Of a DNA stretch of 64,000 nucleotides, positions 47,440 to 59,542 are shown one piece after another. Source of the stretch: Pterobdella sp. o SKG-2022 (taxonomy: Eukaryota; Annelida; Clitellata; Hirudinida; Piscicolidae); assembly GCA_964035795.1 (NCBI GenBank), contig OZ038322.1, positions 4,158,427 through 4,222,426 of the forward strand, read 5' to 3'. The notes beneath the pieces are model-generated. The model ran no database searches. It was not told where the DNA came from and saw nothing but the letters and a program-made list of their open reading frames with translations. Position numbers and translations under genes: made by a program. Each line of letters starts with the position of its first letter. Within the stretch, counting starts at the first letter, position 1.

Positions 47440-48985
47440 CTCATTGTCCAAAAAAATTGCCAAGAATTTGTTGAAATGGGATTCTGTATTTCACAGCTTC
47501 ACGACACAACACGCTTTGAGTCAGGCTTTAAGAAGGTGTTTATTGTTATGTGTTATGCACCCACCAAAAAATCTGAAGAGGAAGACAAGGACAGCTTCTA
47601 CGCCCAATTTCAATCAGTTTTAGGCAAGATCCCGAATCAAGACATGCTCATCCTTGTGGGAGACATGAGTGCGAAGGTTGATTCAGACATTACTGATAAA
47701 GAGCGTGAGATGGAAAAACACCGACTTGGCGAAATGAACAAAAATGGGAAGATGCTAGCTGACTTCAGCTTCACCTATAGTCTTGTTATTGGAGGTACGA
47801 TCTTTTCGCACTGACGATGCCCCAAAGCCACTCAGATTTTTTTGAAAAACAGAAAGAAACTCAAAATTGACAACGCTATAGAAGCTTACTGCAAGATGTT
47901 AGATTTAAACCAACACTTCGCCTACACAAATATCAAAATGCGCTATCCACGAGAAAGACTCAATCGAACCGAAGAAAAAAGTTCAATGTCGAGAAACTGA
48001 AACAAAAAAAACACAAAGCAAATGTTTCAGATTTTATTATACATGGTGCTACAGTCAAATCAAGCAGAAACAGTTGAGCAGAGATGGTCAACATTTCAAG
48101 TGCAGTTGTAAGAAAATGTGAATAGGTCTTGGAACAAACACTTTTGGGAAAAAAACAATGGATCAGTGACGAAACATATAAAATGGAGCAAAGAAAGCAG
48201 GCCAAACAAGAGCTGAACCAGGCAACGACTTGCCAACAGAAATAGCAAGCAACTGCATAGCATTCTGCTCTCTCAAATGAAGTCAAAAAATGGTTACAAG
48301 CAAGCAAACGAGCGTTCTTCAAGGCTTTTGCTGATGAAGCAGGGGAGGCGGCCAGCAAGAGTAAGCTTAAGACTTTGTACGCCACCACCAGAATTTTCAG
48401 TGAACGAAACTGTAATCCAAACAGGCCTGAAAGAAACAAAGAGAGGCTGCATACAACATTCAAAGACCAACTAGCAAAATGGAAGAAGCATTTTCTAAAT
48501 GTTTTTAATCGGCTAGCACCAGAACAAAAACTTCAATTGAATTCGGATGATCCACTCGACATCAATACTGGAAAGATCACAAAAAAAAAACTTCACAAGG
48601 TCTTCAATAGTCTAAAAAACTGAAAAGCTGCTGGCACAGACAACATCCTAGCAGAGGCGTTGAAGGAAGGAAAAATGAGCATCATTGACCATCTGCATCG
48701 ATTGCTCAATCTGATATAGACAACAGAGAAGATGCCAGCTGAGTGGAGCAGGAGCTCAATAGTGAAACTTTCCAAACACGGTGAAAATATTAACAGTGCA
48801 GTAAATAGAAAGAAATTACACTGCTATCCATTCCCAGAAAATTCTTAACAAAAATCATCTTGTAGCGAATGAAAGAAGCCATCCACAATGTGCTGAGAAA
48901 TTAAGAAGCTGGGTTCAGTACGTAAATTTTTGTGCCGACTAGATTGTGACTTCAGAATCATCGTGGTACAATCCATCGAGTGGCA
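47440..48985 (+). mobile_element. Degenerate RTE-type LINE, endonuclease to early RT
   Basis: The endonuclease reads VFIVMCYAPTKKSEEEDKDS, FYAQFQ, MLILVGDMSAKVDSD, GEMNKNGKMLADF, LVIGGTIFSH (47500-47810). The linker and RT entry read LAKWKKHFLNVFNRLAPEQK, ITKKKLHKVFNSLKN, AAGTDNILAEALKEG (48470-48670), ending near IVVQSIEWHS (48965). It is the same family as 2-5 kb: AGTDN-I-x-AEAL is shared. The 3' half is missing. Confidence 0.85.
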
Positions 48986-49713
48986 TTCATGGAAGATATT
49001 TTTGTTCTAAGTTAATATTCTCAACTTTCATCTGTTATTGGAGTAATTTTTTCTACAAATATTTTTTCTACAGGGGCTATTCAAAAAACTTTTTAGAAAA
49101 AAAACGAACTTTTCATTTATTTAAAAAAAATTTGATTCGGACTCTAAATAATAAACTATTTGATTTGAGTCTTGAATTGATAAAACACAATAATTTACAT
49201 AAAAATTTACATAAAAATGCTATACAAAAGGCATTCGATGTGATACAGGCGTAAAAAGATACAAAAATCATTAGACGCCATTATAGAAAAAGAAGTTGTT
49301 GTGACAAGAAACAAATGAGCGGTGGTGTAAAAACATTAAAAATTGCAGTTTCAAGTTTGTGTGAGGAACTATCATCATAATAGTCTTCGTAGTAGAAGAA
49401 GTTTCCTGTATGGGTGTTATAACTTGTAATTTTCTATATATTAATAAGAGTATTGAATATCTTTTTGAATATTATGAATATCAAAAGTTTTGGTATATTT
49501 ATATTAGTTATTTTCTCAGTATATTAATATTCAATATTAAAAATGAGACGTTCTTCTTATTATTTAGGTTTTCGTAAAATAAAAAGAAAAACTTGTGTAA
49601 AAGGAGTTTCTCAATGAGTTAAGAAAACGCTGGTGTTGATATTAGTAAAGGCCTTACGAGGTTTGTTTGACATATCGAAAAGCCTAGTCTTTCATGACTA
49701 ATATATAAGCAGC

Positions 49714-49730
49714 TTTATTTTCGCTTTATT
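49714..49730 (-). terminator. Polyadenylation signals of the Ig/FN3 gene
   Basis: Two AATAAA hexamers on minus (plus TTTATT at 49714-49719 and 49725-49730) lie 63-80 nt past the stop at 49793, supporting transcript termination here. Confidence 0.55.
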
Positions 49731-49792
49731 TAGTTCATGTAAGTATTATAGCTAATACACAAATTTTTTTTCCATATGAGCCAAAAGTCGAG

Positions 49793-52700
49793 CTATTTTT
49801 CATTACACGAACCATTATCTGTCTTGAAAACGAACTCTGGATTAGCGAGGGACCACCCCACATCATTCAAAGCCATTGCTTTCAACTCATAGTAAGTATT
49901 GGGCTTTAAACCTTGTATCCTGTAGAACATCACAGGAAAAAGAATATCTGCTTCTTTTATTCTTCTTTTCCAACCACCCAAACCTTTATCAACTATATAT
50001 GTCTTGGGTTTTACCGATACCTGGTTGGGTGGAGTTAGTGTTATGAGCTTCAATAAAAATAAGTCTTATATCATTAAATAAATTTTATGTAAATGTTATG
50101 TAATGTTGTATTTTTGAAGCACTTTTTCTTGTAGATCAAAGTTTTTGCTACAAGTTTAATGTAGCAAAAACACATTGTAGAACATACCGTCAATACAGCA
50201 TCAAACCCAGGTAACTTCTAATAATTAGTATGATGCTCTACAAGCCAAAAATTTAAATATATATTCAAAAAACACCTCTCGGAAAAGGAACTGATACTCT
50301 CTGATGGGGAAACCTCCTGTCTCTGGTCTTTTCCACGTTACTGTGTATTCGTAAGCAAAGGGACTCACAGGGTGGGAGTTGAGAATCAAAGGGTAGGGCT
50401 CACCTATGTGTAAACAATACGAATTTTATACTTTTTCTAAATACTGGCTCATTATTTAGCTTATGCATATATAAAACAAATACCTATTTAGAGCATATTC
50501 TTAAAATATTAAAAATTATTAAAATGAGTCCATAATTAGTACGTTTTTATGGGATTTTAAAAAATATAACTAAAAATGACTGCAGTAATCTGACTGATAT
50601 CAAGAGTGGTGGCAGAAATTTCTATGGTCTCACTGATGCCCCACTCAGTCCTCACTCCTAACAGCACCGGGTATGTGTTACTTGGTCTCATGTAGTCCAC
50701 TATTATCCTTTCATCTGTGTCATCAATTGGGGTGACTTTGTTTTTGTCTATAAAAAAAGCTAGTCAAGTTAAAATTTATGAAACTTTTTTTTAATATTTT
50801 TGTTGAAAAACTTAGCTATCAATGAAAACAATAAGTAAAATCTACTAATTTGTTTTTGAACACGAAAATATATTTTTTATTCATAGTTATTTAACCAGCA
50901 TTAAGTTGTTTATTTGATTACCTGGAGTGAATTCCAAGATCCTGTTTTCAATTTGAAGCCAGAACACCATGATATTGAGCCCGTAGAGTTCTTCAGGGGG
51001 AGGTGGTTGCACATCGAACTCAAGGGTTGTTGGAGTCGCCTTGATTACCTTGGCGCTAACTGGAGGCCCCGGTATAACTAGATGACAAATATTCAATAAA
51101 ACTAAAAAAACCGCGTTTATTATATTTTATTATAATTCATTAAGTCCAGTCAGAAAATGCACACACTAAACTTTTATGTACTTTCTATATGGTTGTATTG
51201 AAATATTGTTGTGTATAAATTAAACGTACATGCTTTTTTCATATCTATTCTTGCTATACTTTTGCCAATCATGTTTGTGACTATACAATAGTAAGGCCCA
51301 TATATGTAATACTCGTCCACTTCTCTCACTGTTACCTTCGATGAAAAATAAAAATAATGTTTTCGATACCTCATAGAATTAGTTAATTATCGATTGCGTT
51401 TGATTTGATGATGATGATGAGCATAGACTTTGCAATCTTATCTAATTTCTTATAAACGGCCTAACAGATCTGAAGAAAAAGTTTAAAAGAAAGAAAAACA
51501 ATATCAAACCTGTAAGTTTGACCTCTCCTCGATATAATATATTCTGAAAGTCTCATTATTTTGTATCAATTGACCCATCCGATACCATTCGATGTGAGGT
51601 TTGGGCACAGAATATGATAAGCATGTTAGATTTCTTGTTTTACCGGCCCAGTTGTATATTTCTTTAGGCATGTCAGGAGAGAAACGAGGTTTATCTGGTT
51701 AATTATTTAAAATTCCAATTGGTTTTTTGCATTGGAAAGAATTTTTATAAATAATTGTCAATAATTAGTCTCGAAATTGTGAATCATGGAAACACGTAAA
51801 TATTTGAATTTTTTATTTTGATTGAACTTTCGATATTTTCAATATCATCAGTTGAAAAATTCAAATATGTTTTTATGATTCAAAATAATAAATGAGACAT
51901 AATACTTAATAGTTTGATTTATAAATCTACTATTTTCGCAAAGTTATTATAACCAAATTTATACTCGACAGCTAAACCAAATAAAACTACATATATATTT
52001 CATAGTTTAAAAATTTAGCCCACAATTAACATGTATCGTTCCATTCCACTCGTGGTAGCCTCCTCTGTTTCTGGCTTTGCACGTGTAGTTAGCAGTGTCG
52101 TGCCATTGAAGAGGGTCTATGGTCATGTCCAGTTGACCAGCACCTGGTCGACTTAATACTATTCTCCCACCCTCCTGTGGATAATTGCTTGAGGAATAAC
52201 TGGTACTCGATCATGTAAGTTATATATACAAAAATCTTCGTAATAATGACTTTTTTTTTAATTTTAGTACACCTAATTGAAATTTGGTACGTTTGATATT
52301 TAAAATCGAACAAAAATTACCCAAAATACATCTTCCAAAGATCAAACTCACATTCTCCCCCTGTAGGTAGTCTTCAGATAGGCCTTCCTTGCGGTAAGTC
52401 ATCTCAGGATCAGGATCTCCGTAGGTTAAACACACCAATGTTGTTCTCAAGCCTTCAGTTTGTGTTATGTTCTTTACTACGTAGATCTTTGGGGGAACTG
52501 TGGCAAGTTTAAGTTTTAGATGCTTGATGCAAGTTGTGGTTATGACAGGTTTATGCCTTAATTAAATCAATCTCTTCCAGTGTTTTAATATTTTAAGAGA
52601 CACAAACCTAAACTTAGAACAAATAGAAGAAATGTGTCAAAACAACAAAATATGAAGAAAATTTTTTAAAAACTTGATGCTTATAAACATAGGATAAACA

Positions 52701-55700
52701 CGTACATATATATATAATAAAGCTAACTGCTGTACATCTCCAGCCTAAATTACCGGCCTAAATTACCGATACTCATATGGCGCGATTCATAAAATAAGCC
52801 ATTGGCTTAAAACGAATTCCTATAGACTGCCAGTTCGAGCTAATTTTCAATTTAAAATTCTAGTGCTCAAGATCAGCCGTTCCTACATTTGAGCAGTTTG
52901 TCTCGTTGTTGTCAAAAATTGGTCATCCGCTTAGCCAAATAAATGGCAACAATACTGAAATAACAGTTTGGTCAATACTTGCTGCCAGAGTTTATTTTTA
53001 TCTAAGTTAAAAAAGAAAAAAATAAAAAATTGCAGGCGTTAAATTTGGTGCAATAAACGTCATGCTCAGAACCAAGGTTATGAAGAAAATATATTTCCAC
53101 CATTTCCTTACTTGATGGTTCTTAGCATATTTTATGAAAACTTTTCAACACAATAAAAATATGGTTTATAAAAATATTACACCCAAAAAACATGGCATAA
53201 CCCAAGCATCACCAACCTACAACGTTGAAGTAACTCGATACACTGTGCTCTCCGACGTCATTGAATGCTGTACATGTGTAGTTGCCTGGTGGGCCATAAC
53301 ATAGCAGTATAGCATAAAAAAGAATTTTCTTAATAAAAAAGTAGCATATTAGTATATCAAACAATCTACATCTTCAATTTGCTCAAAATTTTAATCTTAT
53401 TTCCAATATAAATTTCAAAACAGTGGTATTATGTTTTTTCCTCTTTATTCATGACAAATCATCATTCATCATCTACAGACCTCTGTCTTCGTGTATTAAA
53501 GGATAGAAAGCTATTTGCCCACCATCCCTATCAATCATCACCCGATCTGTGCTGTAGAGGCTGTTTAGGTTTCCATCCTAAAACCAATCAAATCTCATTA
53601 TTCAAACTATTTATAAATTGGTGTATTCATAAAAAGGTGAATCTAATGCAAATTTAAGTAAAAATTCTTTTTGATGAATTTCTAAAAAACTTGGAAAATT
53701 TTTTTTTTTAATTTTAATAGATTATTTGACAAAGAAACTTTTGTCTTTGTATATGATCAACATGCAAGCTTCCGAATATAGGGGTTAAAATAACACCACT
53801 TTGGGTTTGTATCTAGTAAAATTATTGATGACCAACTGATATATACATTTAATAGTCTACCTTGATAAAATAATACAAACTCTTTATTAGTTAATTGATA
53901 TCTATGTGTATCAACCGACCTTAAAAAACTCATATTTAGCTTCGGGCAAAGCCCTAGCCTTGCACTCCAGTGCGAATTCATGGCTAGCGATGCCTTCGTT
54001 TGTTTTGAAGGAGTAGATTTTTGGAGTCACTGATAAATGGTTGAATGGATTATTTAATGATGTTTACTGAATTAGTTGTAATGCTCAAACGTGTTTAGTT
54101 TTTGTCTAGGACAGTTTCGAACTTAATATTATTTATTCTATATCTATGTAGCTCACAAAGAGTTCATTTTATTTCTGCAACGTTATCTCATAATGAGTAT
54201 TTGTAACCATTGAAATTATATTAGTATTGAGTTGTATGTCAACAAAACTTTATTTTCAAATGAAGAGTCTTTTCGTTGTATTGATTTGAGTAGTTTAAAT
54301 TAAAAGCATTATCCAAATGAACACATACTGCAGTATAATCTGACATTAAATTAAACTTTACATATTTTAAAATATACTTAAAATCAAAAATAATACATTA
54401 GAAAAGGTATGATTCAAAGAGTAATTAATTTTAATACCTCTAACAATAACATTGATCTCCCTGCATTCCACAGTACCTCTGGACTCAATCTCAGCACAAC
54501 ACTCATACAAGCCATCATCTTCTTGTGTTATGCCTTGTATTCTCAAACCATACAAGTCGAAAGAATATTTGCCACCTTTGATTTATTTTTATATAAGTTA
54601 TTACTACTTTTGTTGCAAAGAGTATTATCATTTAAAAGAGTTTAACTAATTCAAGAAGTTTGAGGAGCCATTTTACTTTGGATCTTTGGATGAGAGTCTA
54701 AAAACCTTAATGTATTTTTTCAGTAAAAAGATTTTTTATGTTTACCATTATTTTATAAGACCATAAATGATAATTTTTGAAATTTTATAATTATTGAGTT
54801 GTTAACTACTCGTTAACCCATTAGCTACTAAGCATCTATTTTTGGGACATGAAAATGAATGAATATATTTCATTAAGGACTTTTATTATACATTATTTTT
54901 TAATTTAACTTTTTGTAATCAATCCAAACTTTGGAGAAAAATTGAAAGTATTTTGTAATTGTATTTTTGAAGTCATTGGTATGATCGGTTTTTCAAAAAG
55001 TTTAAACACCTTTTTCAAGCGATTATAACCTCAAATTACGCTATCACGCATTTTTTTTGTGACTAAACATCTCGACAAAAATCTGAAATAATGAATTTGA
55101 ATCTTTGTTAGTTTTTTTCTATAAAAAGTGAAGTGCTATTTTTTTTAGCATCCCAAGTATATGATGCTAGCCGAGTATGGTAGCTTTTAAATCTGTTTTA
55201 TTTTCACAATCTATTTACATAAAAGAGTATTTGAACTTTTCATAAAACAAAGTTGTCTAATATATTAGTTACATTCATGGTTTTAATAATCCCATAATTG
55301 TATCTCTAATGCGCTAAAGTTAACTATCAATTAGAAGAATCGAATTCTGTTAAAATGCATCAGACACCTTGATCATCGTAACAACTTTTTTGAAATTTTA
55401 TACTACTTATTACCGATTCATACTAATTGAATTCACCTATTTATTTTAAAAGAAGGCTCATTCCGTATAAGATAATTCTGACAAGATGGAACGATAACAG
55501 ACCAGTATCTTTTGCTCTAAATTTTTTCTGCTAAATTGCCAATATGAACAGCTTTTTTTTTGTCAAAAAGAAAATTTATAAATTTTGAAATGCGCTAAAC
55601 GCTGCAAGAAAACTAAGCGTATTTTTACTCGTTGTCAAGTTCTCTTTCAGGAAAAGTGTTTACAGAGGTTTCCTTCAAAAAAAAGTTGAAGCTGGAAAAA

Positions 55701-57772
55701 GTTTGACATTTTATTGATGTTTTCTATATTTTTCTTCCAGAAATTCATAATGTTCATCGTTACGAAGTTAGGTCATATTTTAAATAGACTAAAATTGAGT
55801 ATAGTCAATTAAATATCATTAAAATAGTTTTTTTTTTTATTTTTTAAGTTTTTTATTTTAAAACGTGTTATAAATTTATTACTTAAACAAAAATTTGAAA
55901 TAATAACTAGTTCTAATTTTATTTATTCCGACGAAATTACATCATTTTTCACGAGTGTTCCATAAGTAGGACTTTATAAATCATTAAGAAAAAATAATGT
56001 CAAGTCTGAAATTTTCAAATGATGGTTTTTGAAGAGCAATATGAAAGTTCACAAAGAAAAAACATCAATTTTCCAAACAGTCTTAATCCCGTGCTTAATT
56101 CTTTAAACAAAATCCTCTAGAATATTAAGCTCTCATACAAACCTGATAGTCTTTCCCCCCTGAACCTCCAGAATACATCAGGGTTGGGTTGGCCAGTGAT
56201 CTTGCACAGAATTGTGGCAAACTCGTGCTCTTTTGGGTGCTGCACTTCAGGACAGTTTGTGAAGGTTATTCCCTCTGCGGGTTTAAGATAGTGGAGATGG
56301 TTTGTGGGTAATGTTTATAATGATATTTGAATGAACGAGATCAGGGGAAATTTTTATATTGATTCTTATGATTAATATGGTTTTTAAATCACATTCAATT
56401 TGTATCAAGCGTTTTGAACTCTGAAGAGAAACGCTTAACAAATAATAATCAATAGTTTTATCATTTTAGGGTATCTGTCAAAGTCAAAAAAGACGCCAAT
56501 AACTCAATTTTAGACTCACAATTATAGTGAACAAAAATTATAATGTGTGTTATAATTATCAGCAAGTTGAATAATAGCCTAACCTACATGATAATTTCAA
56601 TTAGCTTGAGTCGAAGCTTATTCAAAAATAAAGTTTAGTAATGTTTCTAACTAATAGTTTCTAGTTATTGAAAATAAATTACTATTTATTTAAATTTAAA
56701 TTAAAAGTAATGTAGTTCATATTCATACAGATTACAATAAGAGTAATTAAAACTGCGTATCTACTGATTAACTAGTTTTGATAATGCTCTATTAGTTTCA
56801 CAAGGTTATACTCAATTTCCTTCTAAAAACAGGTACACTGAAATCAGGTAGGCTATAAAGCTACCAAAATAATACAAATTATTATCTTATCGAGACAAAT
56901 TTTGATTATCAACCATTACTTCCACTGAAAACCATTGAAACTTTCAAAATCCACACAATACCTCACTATCGACAAGAAGTAGGCAGAATATAAATAAAAA
57001 CATCAACACAAACTCCAATCAAAAATCTTTTAAGTACTTAACAGTTTCACTAAGGTTTCTTACTATTGACAAGAAGAGTTATAGAGACTTTCTCGATGTT
57101 TCCAGAAAGTTCTGCCTGGCAGGTATATATGCCTTGATGTTTAGCCACAATGTTCCTTATGTACAATCGGCTCATTTGCTCTGTGCTCTTGTCGATGAAA
57201 GGGTTTCTAGGATATTATTAGTTTTATTATTAGTATCATAAGTTTTTGGGAAATGATTAGTTCTAATATTAGTTTCATAAGTTACATGTTATGTTTATAC
57301 AAGATGAAACATATGGAAGCAAGTTTAGATTTATTCAAATGGAAAAACAACGGGGTTTTTATCTTCATATTTTATAATTATCATTCAATAATACTCATTA
57401 ATACTGCTAATTAGTTTCCCTCTATGACAAGTCATCATGAAACGTGAAAACCTGAGATCGTTTCAAGAAAATCTCTCATTGTTGTTTTAAAACAAATGTT
57501 ATAGCCAAGTATTTTATCAAAATATTTTAAACAAGTGTTAGTGCCAAACGTTATTATTCAGTGTTATAACAACAGAACATACTCTTCATTCCCAGGAGTC
57601 CGATGCAGAATTTCCTGCCCGGTGTTTCCATCAAACCATTGAAGGTTGACCACGTTCAAGATTTGATCCACGCCATCCAAACGACATGTTAGCACTAAGT
57701 TCCCTCCCAAGCTTCGTCGTTGTACTGGATCACTGGGGATAACTACCAGCACGGCTTTGGATGTTATACTAA
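49793..57772 (-). CDS. Fasciclin 2/NCAM-like cell adhesion protein: 5 Ig + 2 FN3, partial 5' end
   Basis: Exons, high to low: 57583-57772, 57064-57206 (Ig1); 56143-56274, 54438-54575 (Ig2); 53920-54029, 53481-53577, 53217-53285 (Ig3); 52352-52497, 52024-52174 (Ig4); 51510-51694, 51230-51335 (Ig5); 50922-51077, 50595-50747 (FN3-1); 50276-50403, 49793-50047 (FN3-2). Phases agree at all 14 junctions, giving 719 codons including stop. Every Ig domain keeps both cysteines (LTCRL/YTCQA, ILCKI/YECCA, LECKA/YTCTA, LVCLT/YTCKA, LTCLS/YYCIV), and all domain-boundary introns are phase 1. PKPHIEWYR in Ig5 and LNDVGWSLANPEFVFKT in FN3-2 are fasciclin 2-like. The family mediates homophilic neural adhesion. 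The signal-peptide exon upstream of 57772 was not found. The frame ends after FN3-2 with DNGSCNEK and no membrane segment; a phase-1 donor at 49812 could instead join a distal transmembrane exon. Confidence 0.88.
50088..50245 (-). mobile_element. tRNA-derived SINE, copy S6
   Basis: Minus copy in the last intron of the Ig/FN3 gene: A-box half TGTAGAGCATCATACTAATT, a mutated B box (GGGTTTGATGC), the shared body (CACATTGTAG..., TTGATCTACAAGAAAAAG) and a short ACATT tail. Confidence 0.7.
51818..51853 (-). repeat. R1 element core, copy g
   Basis: In an intron of the Ig/FN3 gene. The minus strand reads CAACTGATGATATTGAAAATATCGAAAGTTCAATC. The stem GATATT/AATATC is perfect with a GAA loop, then GAAA. 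The tail runs on to about 51755. Confidence 0.7.
52500..53216. other. Intron of the Ig/FN3 gene, nothing recognised
   Basis: 52730-52950 is less AT-rich (for example AAATTACCGGCCTAAATTACCG, a short direct repeat) but shows no frame or known repeat. Confidence 0.4.
54576..56142. other. Intron of the Ig/FN3 gene, nothing recognised
   Basis: A 1.6-kb AT-rich intron between the two Ig2 exons. No frames, repeats or motifs noted. Confidence 0.5.
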
Positions 57773-59542
57773 CTGAGCGGAGTGTTTAGTTATTAACAGT
57801 TGTGAGGGTTGTTGTATATATAATTTGAAGTTATTTTTTGATGTAATTGAATGGTTTCAGTTACTAGTAGTTTAGTCTTATTTTAATTATTGGGGTTTTT
57901 GTAATTTTTGTCTCAGTTAGTGTTCGTATTAACTAGTTTTATGTTTTTATTTTATCTTGAAGATATTTCTGAAAAAATTAATGAAATGATTTATTTCTTT
58001 TTCAAAAACTGGCAAAAAAACCTGGAAAAAGCACAAAGAAAACAAGAAAACTGAATGATGTTACCATTTTTATCTAACAAAACAAACTTAAAAACAAAAA
58101 AAGCAATTCCGTGAACAAAATAACTTCAAAACCATGCAAAATTTCCCATTTTTATCCAATAAGTAAAAAATACTTGAGCAAGTTTTGCTTCAAATTCAAA
58201 CCGATTTCACCTGTGTTTGCTTTGTATGGCATGGTTCACTTAACGGCACGCTTCATATGAGTTTCAATGTATTTATTTTTATGATAAGATTATATTTGAT
58301 TAATTTTTTTAATTAATTCATATTTATAATGTGATTTTATGTAATTGGGATTTTTAATAAAGTTTATAAATGACTTTCTAGACACATCTTAAGGTATTTT
58401 CAGTAATCAGTTTCTTGAAATTTTTCCATCAAAAGTAGCAGTTTTTTTAAATAAATTCATTCAACGAAGAAGCTATAATTTCCAATAAATTTTCTTTACC
58501 ATAAAACATTATCGAAAAAACGATTTTTGGATACATTTATGGCATGATATGGTATTATATGACTTCGTATGATTATGATTTTATATTGTATTTTTAACAT
58601 GTTTATATGGCTAACTTGTGTTATAAGCTCAATATTTTCAATAGTTTTATATATTCAAATAAAAACATTTTTAGAAGTTTATTTTTATTCCTCGAAGCTT
58701 TTCGTAAGATGAACTTGCATCATCAAGTGGAGGTACCAAAACAAATCTATAGATTTATATTCAAACATTTTTTCATATGATCAGAAGTTTTAAAAATTCA
58801 TATTTATAATATAAATATAAGAGCTTTAGAATTTTGATGAATTCATATTTATATTACTTGCCCAAGGTTTCAATAAACTCATTTTAGTAAGAAGGTTCAC
58901 GATCACTAATAATTTTTACTAAAATAATGACATTTCGTTATCAAAGTAACATATCTATATTTATAACTTTATGCATCAGATTTTCGATAAATTTCTATAA
59001 ATAGCAAGATTCCATATGTTCAAGGTTTTTAATAAATTAATGTTTATTACATTATTGTATGTTTGAATATTTTTATACTAATTCTATTAAACATTTGATT
59101 ATCAAATGCAATACAACCAGAATGTAAGTTCCAAGTTAGAGGAGTTTTAACAATGTATTTGATATTGTACACCTTGAAAAAGTTTTGGAAATGAAGTTAC
59201 AAAAATATCAACGCAAAAACTACCAAATTATTAAACGCAAAGTTTTCATGTGAAATGGCATTATTAAACCGATCAAATGTTTGCGTGGAAAAGTTGTACG
59301 TTAGAATCTCATGCAACATGCAATCGAAAAAGTATGTTTTCAGTCGAGATTACAACTTCAAAGCTTACAGAATCAGAGGTATGATAAGTATGACGGCACT
59401 GATACACAGAATAAAACAAGTTTTTAAAATTCGATTGCTAAAGTTTGAAGCTTTTGGAGTTTAATCAATCACCAATAGGTAGTGGTATGAAAATCTTTTC
59501 GCAGACTCTTCCCACAAACATCTACGATAGAGCTATCAGTCG
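57773..59542. other. Region between the Ig/FN3 exons and the globin gene
   Basis: It should contain the promoter or 5' exon of the Ig/FN3 gene unless that exon lies beyond the globin gene. I could not find a minus-strand signal-peptide exon. An R2 core lies at 58692-58731 (minus) and a decayed R3-like copy near 58920-58955. Confidence 0.4.
58692..58731 (-). repeat. R2 element core
   Basis: The minus strand reads CCACTTGATGATGCAAGTTC then ATCTTACGAAAAGCTTCGAG. The stem is CAAG/CTTA(C) with imperfect pairing, followed by GAAAAGCTTCG. Confidence 0.65.

Noticed and set aside
47960..48463. 167-codon minus-strand open frame with hydrophobic stretches
   Set aside because: It is the antisense of the RTE endonuclease-RT linker (47440-48985 plus), which has recognisable motifs; the minus frame has none.
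54409..54649. Plus-strand frames of 78 and 65 codons
   Set aside because: Antisense of an Ig2 exon of the minus-strand adhesion gene plus intron sequence.
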